Of a stretch of 17,464 bases of DNA, positions 1 to 7,115 are shown one piece after another. The translations under genes and the position numbers were made by a program. The notes under the pieces were generated by a model. That model ran no database searches, was not told where the DNA came from, and saw only the letters and a list, made by a program, of their open reading frames with translations. Numbering within the stretch: the first letter of the stretch is position 1; every line of letters starts with the position of its first letter. The stretch is from Treponema sp. (lineage in GTDB: Bacteria; Spirochaetota; Spirochaetia; Treponematales; Breznakiellaceae): the NCBI GenBank assembly GCA_031268245.1, contig JAIRXN010000211.1, positions 1 through 17,464 on the forward strand. Reading direction: 5' to 3'.

Positions 1-582
1 ATGCGCAGAAGCCACAGCGGCATTACGGACGGATGGCTGCCCGAATATTGGTTTGATACTTCCCTGTCAGGCGGCGGCGCGATGATGGACCTGGGGGCGC
101 ATCCCCTGTACATTCTTCCCTGGCTTTGCGGAACACCCAAAAGAACGGCGGGCGTATTCACTAATCTGTACGGCACATCCTCCGATGAAAATGCGGTCGT
201 AACGATTGAATTTGAAAACGGTGCCATAGGCGTTGGGGAAACATCGTTTATTTCCCACAACACTCCCGACCTTCTTGAAATTTACGGCTCCGATGCGACC
301 CTTCTTATATGGGGACAGGATATCAAAATATCCACGAAGAAACTCAGGGGCGTACACGAAGGGTACTTCAATCCTGATAAAACGGGAGCGAGTACCCCGC
401 CGCCAAGCCCCATCGTGTCTTTCATTGACGCCATACTGGAACACAAGGCGCCGCCTTCCGATCTTGATGTTGACTCAGGCGTCCTTGTAAGCAGACTCAT
501 GGAAGCGGCGTATACGTCCAACCGGACAGGCGTCATCGTCCCCTGGGACATTACCCGGCATCCTCAAGCAGGTTCTTCATGA
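1..582 (+). CDS. Gfo/Idh/MocA family oxidoreductase, C-terminal part (5' end outside window)
   Basis: This is the C-terminal substrate-binding half of an NAD(P)-dependent sugar or cyclitol dehydrogenase of the Gfo/Idh/MocA family. The visible 193 residues carry the family signature GGGAMMDLGAHPLYIL (residues 24-39), whose Asp30 and His34 correspond to the Asp/His pair near the substrate. A beta-sheet stretch (VTIEFENGAIGVGETSF) and a late helix that closes the domain follow. The family is usually 330-390 residues with an N-terminal Rossmann fold, which is missing here, so the frame is open at the window start and the first ATG is most likely an internal Met. The substrate cannot be told from this half. 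The last 32 bp overlap the convergent topoisomerase gene. Confidence 0.85.
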   Translation: MRRSHSGITDGWLPEYWFDTSLSGGGAMMDLGAHPLYILPWLCGTPKRTAGVFTNLYGTSSDENAVVTIEFENGAIGVGETSFISHNTPDLLEIYGSDATLLIWGQDIKISTKKLRGVHEGYFNPDKTGASTPPPSPIVSFIDAILEHKAPPSDLDVDSGVLVSRLMEAAYTSNRTGVIVPWDITRHPQAGSS

Positions 583-2440
583 TGTACTCCCGCCGCTCGG
601 GGGTGTTTTTGCCCATGTAGAAGCTAAGCACCGGGGGTACCGCCTTGAGGGTATTCACCGACACCGGCACGAGGCGCATGTCTTCCCCGATGAACTGTCC
701 AAACTCCTTGGGGCTAATCTCCCCCAGGCCCTTAAAGCGGGTTATTTCGCTTCCCTGGCCCAGCGCGGCGGAGGCTTCGTCCCGTTCCTTTTCGCTGTAG
801 CAGTAACGGGTTTCCTTCTTTGTCCTCACCCGGAAGATGGGGGTCTCAAGAATATAGATGCGTCCGGTGGTAACCAGTTCCTCAAAGTATGTCAGAAAGA
901 ATGTCAGGAGGAGGTTGCGGATATGGAAGCCGTCAAAGTCCGCGTCGGTGGCGATAACGATTCTGGCATAGCGCAGGCCTTCTACATCATTCTCTATGCC
1001 CAGGGCCATCATCATGTTGTAGAGTTCCTCGTTCTTGTAGATGGCGGCCCGTTTCTTGCCGTACACATTCTCCACCTTACCGCGGAGGCTGAATATCGCC
1101 TGGCTCATCACATCCCGGCTTGAGACCATGGAGCCTGTGGCGCTGTCCCCTTCGGTGAGGAAGATCGTGGAATTCTCCCCGTCCTTGCCGTCTTCCAGAT
1201 GGTGTTTGCAGTCCTTGAGTTTGGGGATCTTGAGGGCGATTTTTTTTGCGGCTTCCCGCGCCTCCTTCTTGACGGCGTTGAGTTCCGTCCTGAGGCTCTC
1301 GTTGGCGACGATCTTCTGCTCAAGCTTTTTCCCCGCGTCCTGATTCTTGTGGAGCCAGTCCTCCACCGCGGCCCTTGTCTCCTGAACAATCCAGGCCCGG
1401 ATATCGCTGTTCCCCAGCTTGTTTTTCGTCTGGCTTTCAAAGACGGGATTTTTCAGTTTAATGGAGATCGCGGCAATGGTGCCTTCCCGGATATCCTCGC
1501 TCTTGTAGTCCTTCTTGAAGAAGTCCTGAATGCCCTTGAGGAAACCTTCCTTGAAGGCGGAAAGGTGGGAACCGCCGTCGCTGGTAAACTGTCCGTTTAC
1601 AAAGGAGAAGTATTCTTCCCCGTAGTTATTGGTATGGGTAAAGGCAAACTCCAGGCGCTCGCCCTTGTAGTAACCCAGGGAGTAGAGGTGATCCTCCCCG
1701 GTTTCTTCGCTAAGGAGATCGTAGAGTCCCCGTTTGGAAACATACTGTTTACCGTTGAAGGCAAGACAGAGTCCTGAATTAAGGTAGGCATAGTTGCGTA
1801 TCCGTTTCTCCAGGAATTCCAGGTTAAATTCGTAGTCTCCAAAAATATCACGATCCGGGGTGAACTCAACATAGGTGCCGTCTTTCTGTACCGGGCCCTT
1901 GGCGCCGGAGAGTTTCCCCTTACGGCTTGACTTCAAGTCCCCCCGTTCAAAGACCGCTTCGGCAAATTCCCCGTTCCGGACGCTTACTACACGGAAATGG
2001 CTGGCGAGGGCGTTTACCGCCTTGGTTCCCACGCCGTTGAGACCCACGGAAAACTGGAACACATCGTCGTTGTACTTGGCCCCGGTATTGATGACGGAAA
2101 CCGCCTCCACGAGTTTGCCCAGGGGTATGCCCCGGCCATAGTCCCGGATTCTGGCGCTTCCGTCCCTGATCTGCAGTTCGATAAGTTTGCCGTTACCCAT
2201 GATGAACTCGTCCACCGAGTTGTCTATCACTTCCTTGACCAGCACATATATGCCGTCGTCGGGGTTGGAGCCGTCACCCAGACGGCCTATGTACATCCCC
2301 GTGCGGAGCCTGATGTGTTCCAGGGAGGAGAGTGTTTTGATTTTTGACTCGTCGTAGACTCCGGCCTGGGCGCTTGCTGCAGGCTTCGAAGTTTTTGCCG
2401 CAGCCTTGCCGGCCGCGGGTTTTTCTGTTTTTTTCGCCAT
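551..2440 (-). CDS. parE: DNA topoisomerase IV subunit B (ParE/GyrB family ATPase)
   Basis: This is the ATPase subunit of a type IIA topoisomerase, which with ParC decatenates and relaxes DNA. The GHKL ATPase motifs are intact: Glu70 and Asn74 in VKEVIDNSVDEF, DYGRGIP (100-106), GLNGVG (133-138) and the transducer QTKNKLG (337-343) with its ATP-contacting Lys. The TOPRIM domain follows with LTEGDSATGS (near 429-438) and DADFDG (499-504), which bind the metal. At 629 residues it has ParE rather than long GyrB size. The first ~27 residues are a Lys/Ala/Pro-rich tail that is probably disordered and may contact DNA. The ATG follows GGGAG with a short spacer. It lies downstream of the coiled-coil gene on the same strand. 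No parC is visible, so ParE rather than a second GyrB is judged from size and motif style. Confidence 0.88.
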   Translation of the reverse strand: MAKKTEKPAAGKAAAKTSKPAASAQAGVYDESKIKTLSSLEHIRLRTGMYIGRLGDGSNPDDGIYVLVKEVIDNSVDEFIMGNGKLIELQIRDGSARIRDYGRGIPLGKLVEAVSVINTGAKYNDDVFQFSVGLNGVGTKAVNALASHFRVVSVRNGEFAEAVFERGDLKSSRKGKLSGAKGPVQKDGTYVEFTPDRDIFGDYEFNLEFLEKRIRNYAYLNSGLCLAFNGKQYVSKRGLYDLLSEETGEDHLYSLGYYKGERLEFAFTHTNNYGEEYFSFVNGQFTSDGGSHLSAFKEGFLKGIQDFFKKDYKSEDIREGTIAAISIKLKNPVFESQTKNKLGNSDIRAWIVQETRAAVEDWLHKNQDAGKKLEQKIVANESLRTELNAVKKEAREAAKKIALKIPKLKDCKHHLEDGKDGENSTIFLTEGDSATGSMVSSRDVMSQAIFSLRGKVENVYGKKRAAIYKNEELYNMMMALGIENDVEGLRYARIVIATDADFDGFHIRNLLLTFFLTYFEELVTTGRIYILETPIFRVRTKKETRYCYSEKERDEASAALGQGSEITRFKGLGEISPKEFGQFIGEDMRLVPVSVNTLKAVPPVLSFYMGKNTPERREYIMKNLLEDAG

Positions 2441-2454
2441 GTTTCTCCCACAAT

Positions 2455-2477
2455 GCCTGTCCGGGTTCAGGACAGGC
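2455..2477 (-). promoter_or_regulatory. 8-bp-arm hairpin between the coiled-coil gene and parE
   Basis: GCCTGTCC (2455-2462) and GGACAGGC (2470-2477) are perfect complements around a 7-nt loop. On the minus-strand transcript the loop holds the TGA stop of the upstream coiled-coil gene, and the hairpin ends 14 nt before the parE ATG. No U-tract follows, so it is not a standard intrinsic terminator. An RNA-processing, stabilising or translation-coupling element is possible. Confidence 0.45.
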
Positions 2478-3555
2478 CGGTTCTATAGACTTCCTGTGTA
2501 TTTTTCCTCTCCGCAAGCGGGATAAGTTCGCCGATCCGCTTTTCCGCCGTTTCGATTCTGCCTTCAAAGTCTTCGATTGCCTTAGTATACTCCTCAATAC
2601 GGTTTTTGCGGTCTTCAATAGCCCGTTTAAGGCCGGCAATCTCCGCCTTCTTCCCGTCAATTTCGATGGAGGCCCTAAGGCTTTCTATGTTTCCGTCCAG
2701 TTCACGGATTATCCCTTCCTGCAGCCGGATCTTTTCAAGAGGCGCCCCGGCAGCCGTACTTTTTCCGGCAAAGTACCTGGCGCAGTTTTTACAGAGCTCC
2801 GTGAGTTCCTGTTTCCGGTCCTCAATATGTTTTTCAAGGCCGGCAATATGCTTTACCGGGCCGCCGCTTTCTCCAAGAATGATCTGCAGACTATGCCGTT
2901 CAGCCCGCAGCCTTTCAGCCTCTTCATTCAGAACGGTGATGCGCTCCTTCAGGCCGTCCAGTTTCTCCAGAATGTCTGCCGTTTCTCCATCCGCAGCCTC
3001 GTCCGGAACGGCGGCATAAGCCTCTCCCATTTCCATAAAGAGCCTGTCCAGATGTTCCTGATTTTTGCGTATACGCAGTTGGAACAACAGAGCCTGTGCA
3101 TTCCTGCCTATCCAGACAAAGATATTGGAACGGCTTCCCTCATCATCCTGAATTTTTGCCTTGAAGGCTTCAATCTTTTCTTCCAGAAGCAGCGCTTCTT
3201 CATTCTTTTCCGTCATGCGGGGACTGCCGCGGGCAAATCTTCCCAAACGGCATAGCATTTCATCCTGTTCGGCTTTCAGATTCCACTCTTCCGCCTCGAG
3301 GCTGCGGATGTCCTCATCGAGCGCCTTGGTACGGCCTGCTTCCTCCTCTATGGAGCTAATCCGGGCGGCGCTTTCCTTCACGTCTTCCTGCAGACGCCGG
3401 TATTCGAGACGGAATTCTTCTTCCGTAGGCTCCGCCGCCTCCGCCGGTCCTTCCAGGATGCTTCTGCCGAAATTTTCGAGGAGAAGATCCAGAGCATGAA
3501 GACTGTCCCGCCTTTTTGCCTCGTACTCTCCAATGATTTTTCTGCGTTCATCCAT
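2467..3555 (-). CDS. Coiled-coil protein of unknown function
   Basis: I do not recognise a named family. From Met at 3555 the protein has 362 residues and is almost wholly charged, Leu-rich helix with heptad-like spacing (for example LDEDIRSLEAEEWNLKAEQD), broken by a few loops. One Cys pair, in ELCKNCARYF, sits in the C-terminal third inside a break in the coil; a short C..C motif in the middle of a coiled coil recalls Rad50-like zinc hooks, but there is no CxxC and no ATPase head, so this is only a resemblance. There is no signal peptide or membrane segment. An open frame continues 26 codons upstream, but Met3555 fits a strong promoter better (see the promoter entry). It probably shares a transcript with parE. 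Confidence 0.7.
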   Translation of the reverse strand: MDERRKIIGEYEAKRRDSLHALDLLLENFGRSILEGPAEAAEPTEEEFRLEYRRLQEDVKESAARISSIEEEAGRTKALDEDIRSLEAEEWNLKAEQDEMLCRLGRFARGSPRMTEKNEEALLLEEKIEAFKAKIQDDEGSRSNIFVWIGRNAQALLFQLRIRKNQEHLDRLFMEMGEAYAAVPDEAADGETADILEKLDGLKERITVLNEEAERLRAERHSLQIILGESGGPVKHIAGLEKHIEDRKQELTELCKNCARYFAGKSTAAGAPLEKIRLQEGIIRELDGNIESLRASIEIDGKKAEIAGLKRAIEDRKNRIEEYTKAIEDFEGRIETAEKRIGELIPLAERKNTQEVYRTGLS

Positions 3556-3561
3556 ACTTTT

Positions 3562-3590
3562 ACTATAGTTAAAGACAATTTCCTTGACAA
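3562..3590 (-). promoter_or_regulatory. Sigma70-type promoter for the coiled-coil/parE transcript
   Basis: Read on the minus strand, TTGTCA (3590-3585) and TATAGT (3567-3562) are separated by exactly 17 bp, each one mismatch from consensus. The predicted start, about 7 nt beyond the -10 box, falls on or next to the A of the ATG at 3555, so the transcript would be leaderless or nearly so. The -35 box overlaps that of the divergent EF-G promoter. Confidence 0.6.
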
Positions 3591-3612
3591 TCCTGCCATA
3601 GCGCTTCACTAT
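3584..3612 (+). promoter_or_regulatory. Candidate promoter for the EF-G-like gene
   Basis: TTGACA at 3584-3589 is a perfect -35 consensus. The -10 is unclear: CACTAT (3607-3612) sits at 17 bp spacing but matches poorly, and TATGGT (3610-3615) matches better but at 20 bp. A weak or activated promoter is therefore likely. Both candidates overlap the right arm of the dyad at 3596-3614. Confidence 0.4.
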
Positions 3613-3614
3613 GG
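3596..3614. promoter_or_regulatory. Inverted repeat CCATAG-7-CTATGG, possible operator
   Basis: Perfect 6-bp arms CCATAG (3596-3601) and CTATGG (3609-3614) flank a 7-nt spacer, and one further T-A pair (3594/3616) continues beyond a G-T position. The centres are separated by about 13 bp, which suits a dimeric regulator. It covers the candidate -10 of the EF-G promoter, so a bound protein would block that direction. No cognate regulator is identified. Confidence 0.35.
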
Positions 3615-3635
3615 TAATTACTATCAATATCATCC

Positions 3636-3647
3636 CCTCATGAGGAG
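3636..3647 (+). promoter_or_regulatory. Ribosome binding site of the EF-G-like gene within a palindrome
   Basis: GAGGAG (3642-3647) lies 6 nt before the ATG at 3654 and fixes that start. It overlaps the perfect 10-bp palindrome CCTCATGAGG (3636-3645), so the Shine-Dalgarno could pair with the CCTC just upstream in a very tight or intermolecular duplex. Confidence 0.6.
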
Positions 3648-3653
3648 TCCATA

Positions 3654-5738
3654 ATGTCTTATACTTCTGAAAACGTAAGGAATGTATCCATTGCCGGTCA
3701 TGGAGGTACCGGCAAAACCACGCTTTTTGAACACCTTCTCTTTTCCGGAGGAGTCATCGCCAAGCCTGAGACCGTAGATTCGGGAAAAACGGTCTCCGAT
3801 TCAAGCCCTGAAGAGATTGACCGGAAGATTTCCATCCATGCGTCCCTGGGCCATGTGGAGCGGAAGAACCGGAAGATAAATATTTTTGATACACCCGGAT
3901 CATCTGATTTTACCGGAGACGTAATACTTACGTTCCGGGCAAGTGAATTTGCCCTGCTCACCGTGGACGGCCGTTCAGGTGTGCAGATTGAGACCATCAA
4001 GCTCTGGCGCAGCCTGGAGACACGCCAAAAACCCCGCGGGATCTTTGTAACCAGGATGGACGCCGATCAGGCTGATTTTGCCGGGGCGCTGGCCGATATA
4101 AAGGAAAAATTCAAGGTCGATCCGGTGCCGGTAACGATTCCCATGGGCAGAGGTTCTTCCTACAAAGGCGTCATAGACGTATTGAATGAAAAAGCCTATC
4201 TCGTTCAGGGGGAAACGGCTCTTGAAAAGGAAGTTGAGATTCCCGCGGAATTCAAAGAAGAGGCTGCCGCAGTACGGGAGAGGCTCATCGAAGCGGCCGC
4301 GGAAGGGGATGACAGTTTAACCGATAAATACCTGGAACAGGGTTCCCTTTCCCCGGAAGAGATGCACAAGGGGCTTATTGAGGCTCTGGCAGATCATAAA
4401 TTCGTGCCCGCCTTTGCAGGTGTACCGCCGAAAAATTCCGGACTCGTCCCCTTCCTGGAGTTCCTTGCCGATGTAGGTCCCGCTCCGGGTACGGCCAAAG
4501 ACACTGCCAGAGACGGGGAAGGCAAGGAGAGCGAAGTTCCCATCGATCCCGCAAAGCCCCTCTCCGCCCTGGTGATCAAGACCGCCTTTGACCAGTTCAG
4601 CGGAAAACTCTCCTGGGTCAAGATAATTACCGGCAAACTTGCGGCGGATTGTGAAATTTTCAATGTGACGGAAAACAAGAAGGAACGGGTCGGTAAGCTT
4701 TACATCTGCCAGGGGAAGAAACTGGAAGAGACAAACGAATTATATGCGGGGGATATTGGGATCGTCACAAAGTCCGCCACCCTCAAAACCAATGATACGA
4801 TCAGCGCCGGGGACAGCAGCCTCCAGTTCCTCCATCTCCGCCTGCCTGAACCGGTTCACTCGGTGGCGGTGAATGCAACGGCAAAAAAGGATGAAGACAA
4901 GCTCGGCGAAGCCCTGATCCGGGCAACGGAAGAGGACAAGACTTTCCGTTACGAATTCAATACGGAAACAAAGGAAACGGTTATCTCCGGTATGGGCGAG
5001 CTGCAGATAGGGATCATCCTGGACAAGATCAAACAGAACCAGAAGATTGAGGTTGAAACACATATTCCCCACGTAGCCTACCGGGAGACGATCAACAAGA
5101 AATCTTCTGCGGAATACACCCATAAAAAACAGACCGGAGGGCATGGTCAATATGGAAAGGTGGTGCTGGATATTGGCCCTCTGCCCAGGGGCAGCGGCTA
5201 CAAATTTGAAAACAAGATCTTCGGCGGCGCGGTTCCCAAAAACTATATTCCCGGCGTGGAAAAGGGTATTGCCGAAGGCATGGCCCGCGGCACCATGGCC
5301 CAGTATCCGGTAGTGGATGTGGAAGTAGCCATCGTGGACGGAAAGTACCATCCGGTGGATTCTTCGGAATTGTCCTTCAAGCTGGCTGCCCGCAACGCCT
5401 TCCGGGAGGCCATGAAGCAGGCCGCCCCCACCCTTCTGGAACCGGTCATGAACCTGACGGTTTTTGTGGAGGAGAAGTATCTGGGAGACGTGATGAGTGA
5501 CCTTTCCGGCAAGCGGGGAAAGATCCTCGGACAGGACAGCGTAGGCGGCATCGCCGATATCCGGGCGCAAGCGCCCCAGTCGGAACTGTTACGCTATTCG
5601 ATAGACCTTCGTTCCATAACCAGCGGTACAGGCTCCTTCAACGTGGAATTTGACCACTATGCGCCAATCTCCGGCCGCATTGCGGAAGATGTGATCAAAG
5701 CCTCCGAAGCCTTCCGGGTAAAGGAAGAGGAAGAGTAG
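3654..5738 (+). CDS. fusA: Elongation factor G-like GTPase (EF-G paralogue)
   Basis: This is a full-length five-domain EF-G-type protein of 694 residues: GTPase domain (~8-280), domain II (~300-390), III (~398-475), IV (~478-598, with KQTGGHGQYG at 492-501) and V (~600-690). It most resembles the EF-G-like branch rather than housekeeping EF-G. The P-loop is GHGGTGKT (15-22). The G3 box reads DTPGSSDF (79-86), with Ser where canonical EF-G has the catalytic His (PGHVDF). The G4 box reads TRMD (133-136) instead of NKMD, and G5 reads AGVPPKN where GSAFKN is usual. Domains II-V look complete, so ribosome binding is plausible, but GTP hydrolysis and guanine selectivity may differ. It may serve in translocation, recycling or stress translation. 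It is convergent with citrate synthase, with a 10-bp gap. Confidence 0.85.
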   Translation: MSYTSENVRNVSIAGHGGTGKTTLFEHLLFSGGVIAKPETVDSGKTVSDSSPEEIDRKISIHASLGHVERKNRKINIFDTPGSSDFTGDVILTFRASEFALLTVDGRSGVQIETIKLWRSLETRQKPRGIFVTRMDADQADFAGALADIKEKFKVDPVPVTIPMGRGSSYKGVIDVLNEKAYLVQGETALEKEVEIPAEFKEEAAAVRERLIEAAAEGDDSLTDKYLEQGSLSPEEMHKGLIEALADHKFVPAFAGVPPKNSGLVPFLEFLADVGPAPGTAKDTARDGEGKESEVPIDPAKPLSALVIKTAFDQFSGKLSWVKIITGKLAADCEIFNVTENKKERVGKLYICQGKKLEETNELYAGDIGIVTKSATLKTNDTISAGDSSLQFLHLRLPEPVHSVAVNATAKKDEDKLGEALIRATEEDKTFRYEFNTETKETVISGMGELQIGIILDKIKQNQKIEVETHIPHVAYRETINKKSSAEYTHKKQTGGHGQYGKVVLDIGPLPRGSGYKFENKIFGGAVPKNYIPGVEKGIAEGMARGTMAQYPVVDVEVAIVDGKYHPVDSSELSFKLAARNAFREAMKQAAPTLLEPVMNLTVFVEEKYLGDVMSDLSGKRGKILGQDSVGGIADIRAQAPQSELLRYSIDLRSITSGTGSFNVEFDHYAPISGRIAEDVIKASEAFRVKEEEE

Positions 5739-5748
5739 CCTCTCCGTG

Positions 5749-7113
5749 TTATCGTTCGCGTTCTGCTTCCGCGGCGAAACGCTTTTCAAGGGGCAGGTAT
5801 TCCATCCTCTGCTGGACGCATTTGTAGGCCGGCCGGATGATCCTGCCTCCCGAAACGATCTCTTCCAGGCGGTGGGCGCACCAGCCCGCCACCCGGCTTA
5901 TGGCAAAGAGGGGGGTATAGAGTTCCTGCGGTATGCCCAGCATCTTGTACACAAAGCCTGAATAAAAATCCACATTGGCGCAGATATCTTTACTGTAGCC
6001 TTTTACGGCGGCAAAAGCTTCGGGCGTAAGTTTTTCCACGAGCTTGTAGAGTTTAAATTCATCACCGAAATTCTTCTGCGCCGCCAGAAGATCTGCCTTG
6101 GCCTTGATCAATATGGCCCGGGGGTCGCTTTTTGTGTAGACCGCATGGCCCTGGCCATAGAGCAGACCCGTCCTGTCATAGGCTTCTCCCCGGAGAATCT
6201 TTACAAGATAGGCCAGCACTTCTTCTTCGTCATCCCAGCGTTTTATGTTTTTCATGATATCGTCCATCATTCCCATTACCTTGATGTTTGCGCCCCCATG
6301 CTTGAAGCCCTTGAGGGAGCCGATTCCCGCGGAAATGGCGGAATAGGTATCCGTGTCGGCGGAGGAGACAAGGTGCACGGCAAAAGTAGAATTGTTACCG
6401 CCCCCGTGTTCGGCATGGAGGATGAGGGCCAGGTCGAGAAGTTCTGCCTCAAGCCGGCTGTAGTGCTGATCCGGTCTGATGAGGGACAGCAGTGTTTCCG
6501 CGCTCTGACAGCTTGATGCAGGCAGATGAATGATGAGGCTTTCGTGATCATAGTAATGCTTCTTTGCCATATAGGAATATGCCGCGATGGTGGGAAACCG
6601 GGCGATAAGTTCAATACACTGACGGAGCACATTTTCCGGACTCCGGTTCTCCGGATCATCATCGTAGGAATAAAGGGTAAGAACCGAACGGGCAAGCTTG
6701 TTCATGATATCCTGCGAGGGCGCCTTCATGATGGAGTCTTCGGCAAAGTTTGCAGGAAGCACCCGTTTGTTTCCCATGAGTGTATTGAAGCGGGCAAGTT
6801 CGGCCTTGCCGGGAAGATACCCAAAGAGAAGGAGGTATACGGTTTCTTCAAAGCCGAAACGGTTCTCCTGTTCGGCGCCCCGTACCAGATCCTCTACATC
6901 AATACCCCGGTAGTAAAGCCTGCCGGGAACAGAGACTTTTTCACCTTCACTAATCATGTAACCGTGAACTTCTCCGATCCTGGTAAGACCAACCAGCACA
7001 CCTGTGCCGTCGGCGTTACGGAGTCCCCGTTTTACATTAAACCTGTCGTAGAGTTCAGGATCGATATAATCGTTTCCCGCAAGATCACTTACATATTGTC
7101 CGGTAAGACTCAT
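5749..7113 (-). CDS. gltA: Citrate synthase
   Basis: This enzyme condenses acetyl-CoA and oxaloacetate to citrate in the cytoplasm. In the 456-residue frame counted from the first ATG the landmark residues are present: LHAEHGGGNNSTF (His235/His238), the catalytic His274 in GFKHGGAN, His325 in GQGHAVYTKSDPRA with Arg334, and the catalytic Asp384 in NVDFYSGF. The N-terminal extension before GRLYYRGIDVEDL, the type II-style signature, is moderate. Two ATGs occur in frame. The first (7117-7119) abuts GGAGG with no spacer, while the second (7111-7113) has a 6-nt spacer, so the second is chosen. The upstream ligase stop overlaps the first ATG as ATGA, implying translational coupling. In an anaerobic treponeme this probably feeds 2-oxoglutarate/glutamate synthesis rather than a full cycle (inference). 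Confidence 0.93.
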   Translation of the reverse strand: MSLTGQYVSDLAGNDYIDPELYDRFNVKRGLRNADGTGVLVGLTRIGEVHGYMISEGEKVSVPGRLYYRGIDVEDLVRGAEQENRFGFEETVYLLLFGYLPGKAELARFNTLMGNKRVLPANFAEDSIMKAPSQDIMNKLARSVLTLYSYDDDPENRSPENVLRQCIELIARFPTIAAYSYMAKKHYYDHESLIIHLPASSCQSAETLLSLIRPDQHYSRLEAELLDLALILHAEHGGGNNSTFAVHLVSSADTDTYSAISAGIGSLKGFKHGGANIKVMGMMDDIMKNIKRWDDEEEVLAYLVKILRGEAYDRTGLLYGQGHAVYTKSDPRAILIKAKADLLAAQKNFGDEFKLYKLVEKLTPEAFAAVKGYSKDICANVDFYSGFVYKMLGIPQELYTPLFAISRVAGWCAHRLEEIVSGGRIIRPAYKCVQQRMEYLPLEKRFAAEAERER

Positions 7114-7115
7114 AC

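Noticed and set aside
1199..1777. Long open frames antisense to parE and to citrate synthase, the acyl-CoA ligase and other minus-strand genes
   Set aside because: They mirror strongly supported coding sequence, have no recognisable domains and are expected from the codon usage of the true strand.
3556..3633. Longer coiled-coil protein starting at ATG 3633 or TTG 3627
   Set aside because: The extra 24-26 residues are unlike the rest of the protein and would lie upstream of the best promoter. The TTG does have AGGGG at 6 nt, so this is not excluded.
5726..5743. AGAGG-8-CCTCT hairpin between the EF-G-like gene and citrate synthase as a bidirectional terminator
   Set aside because: The stem is only 5 bp, lies partly within coding sequence and has no T-run on either side.
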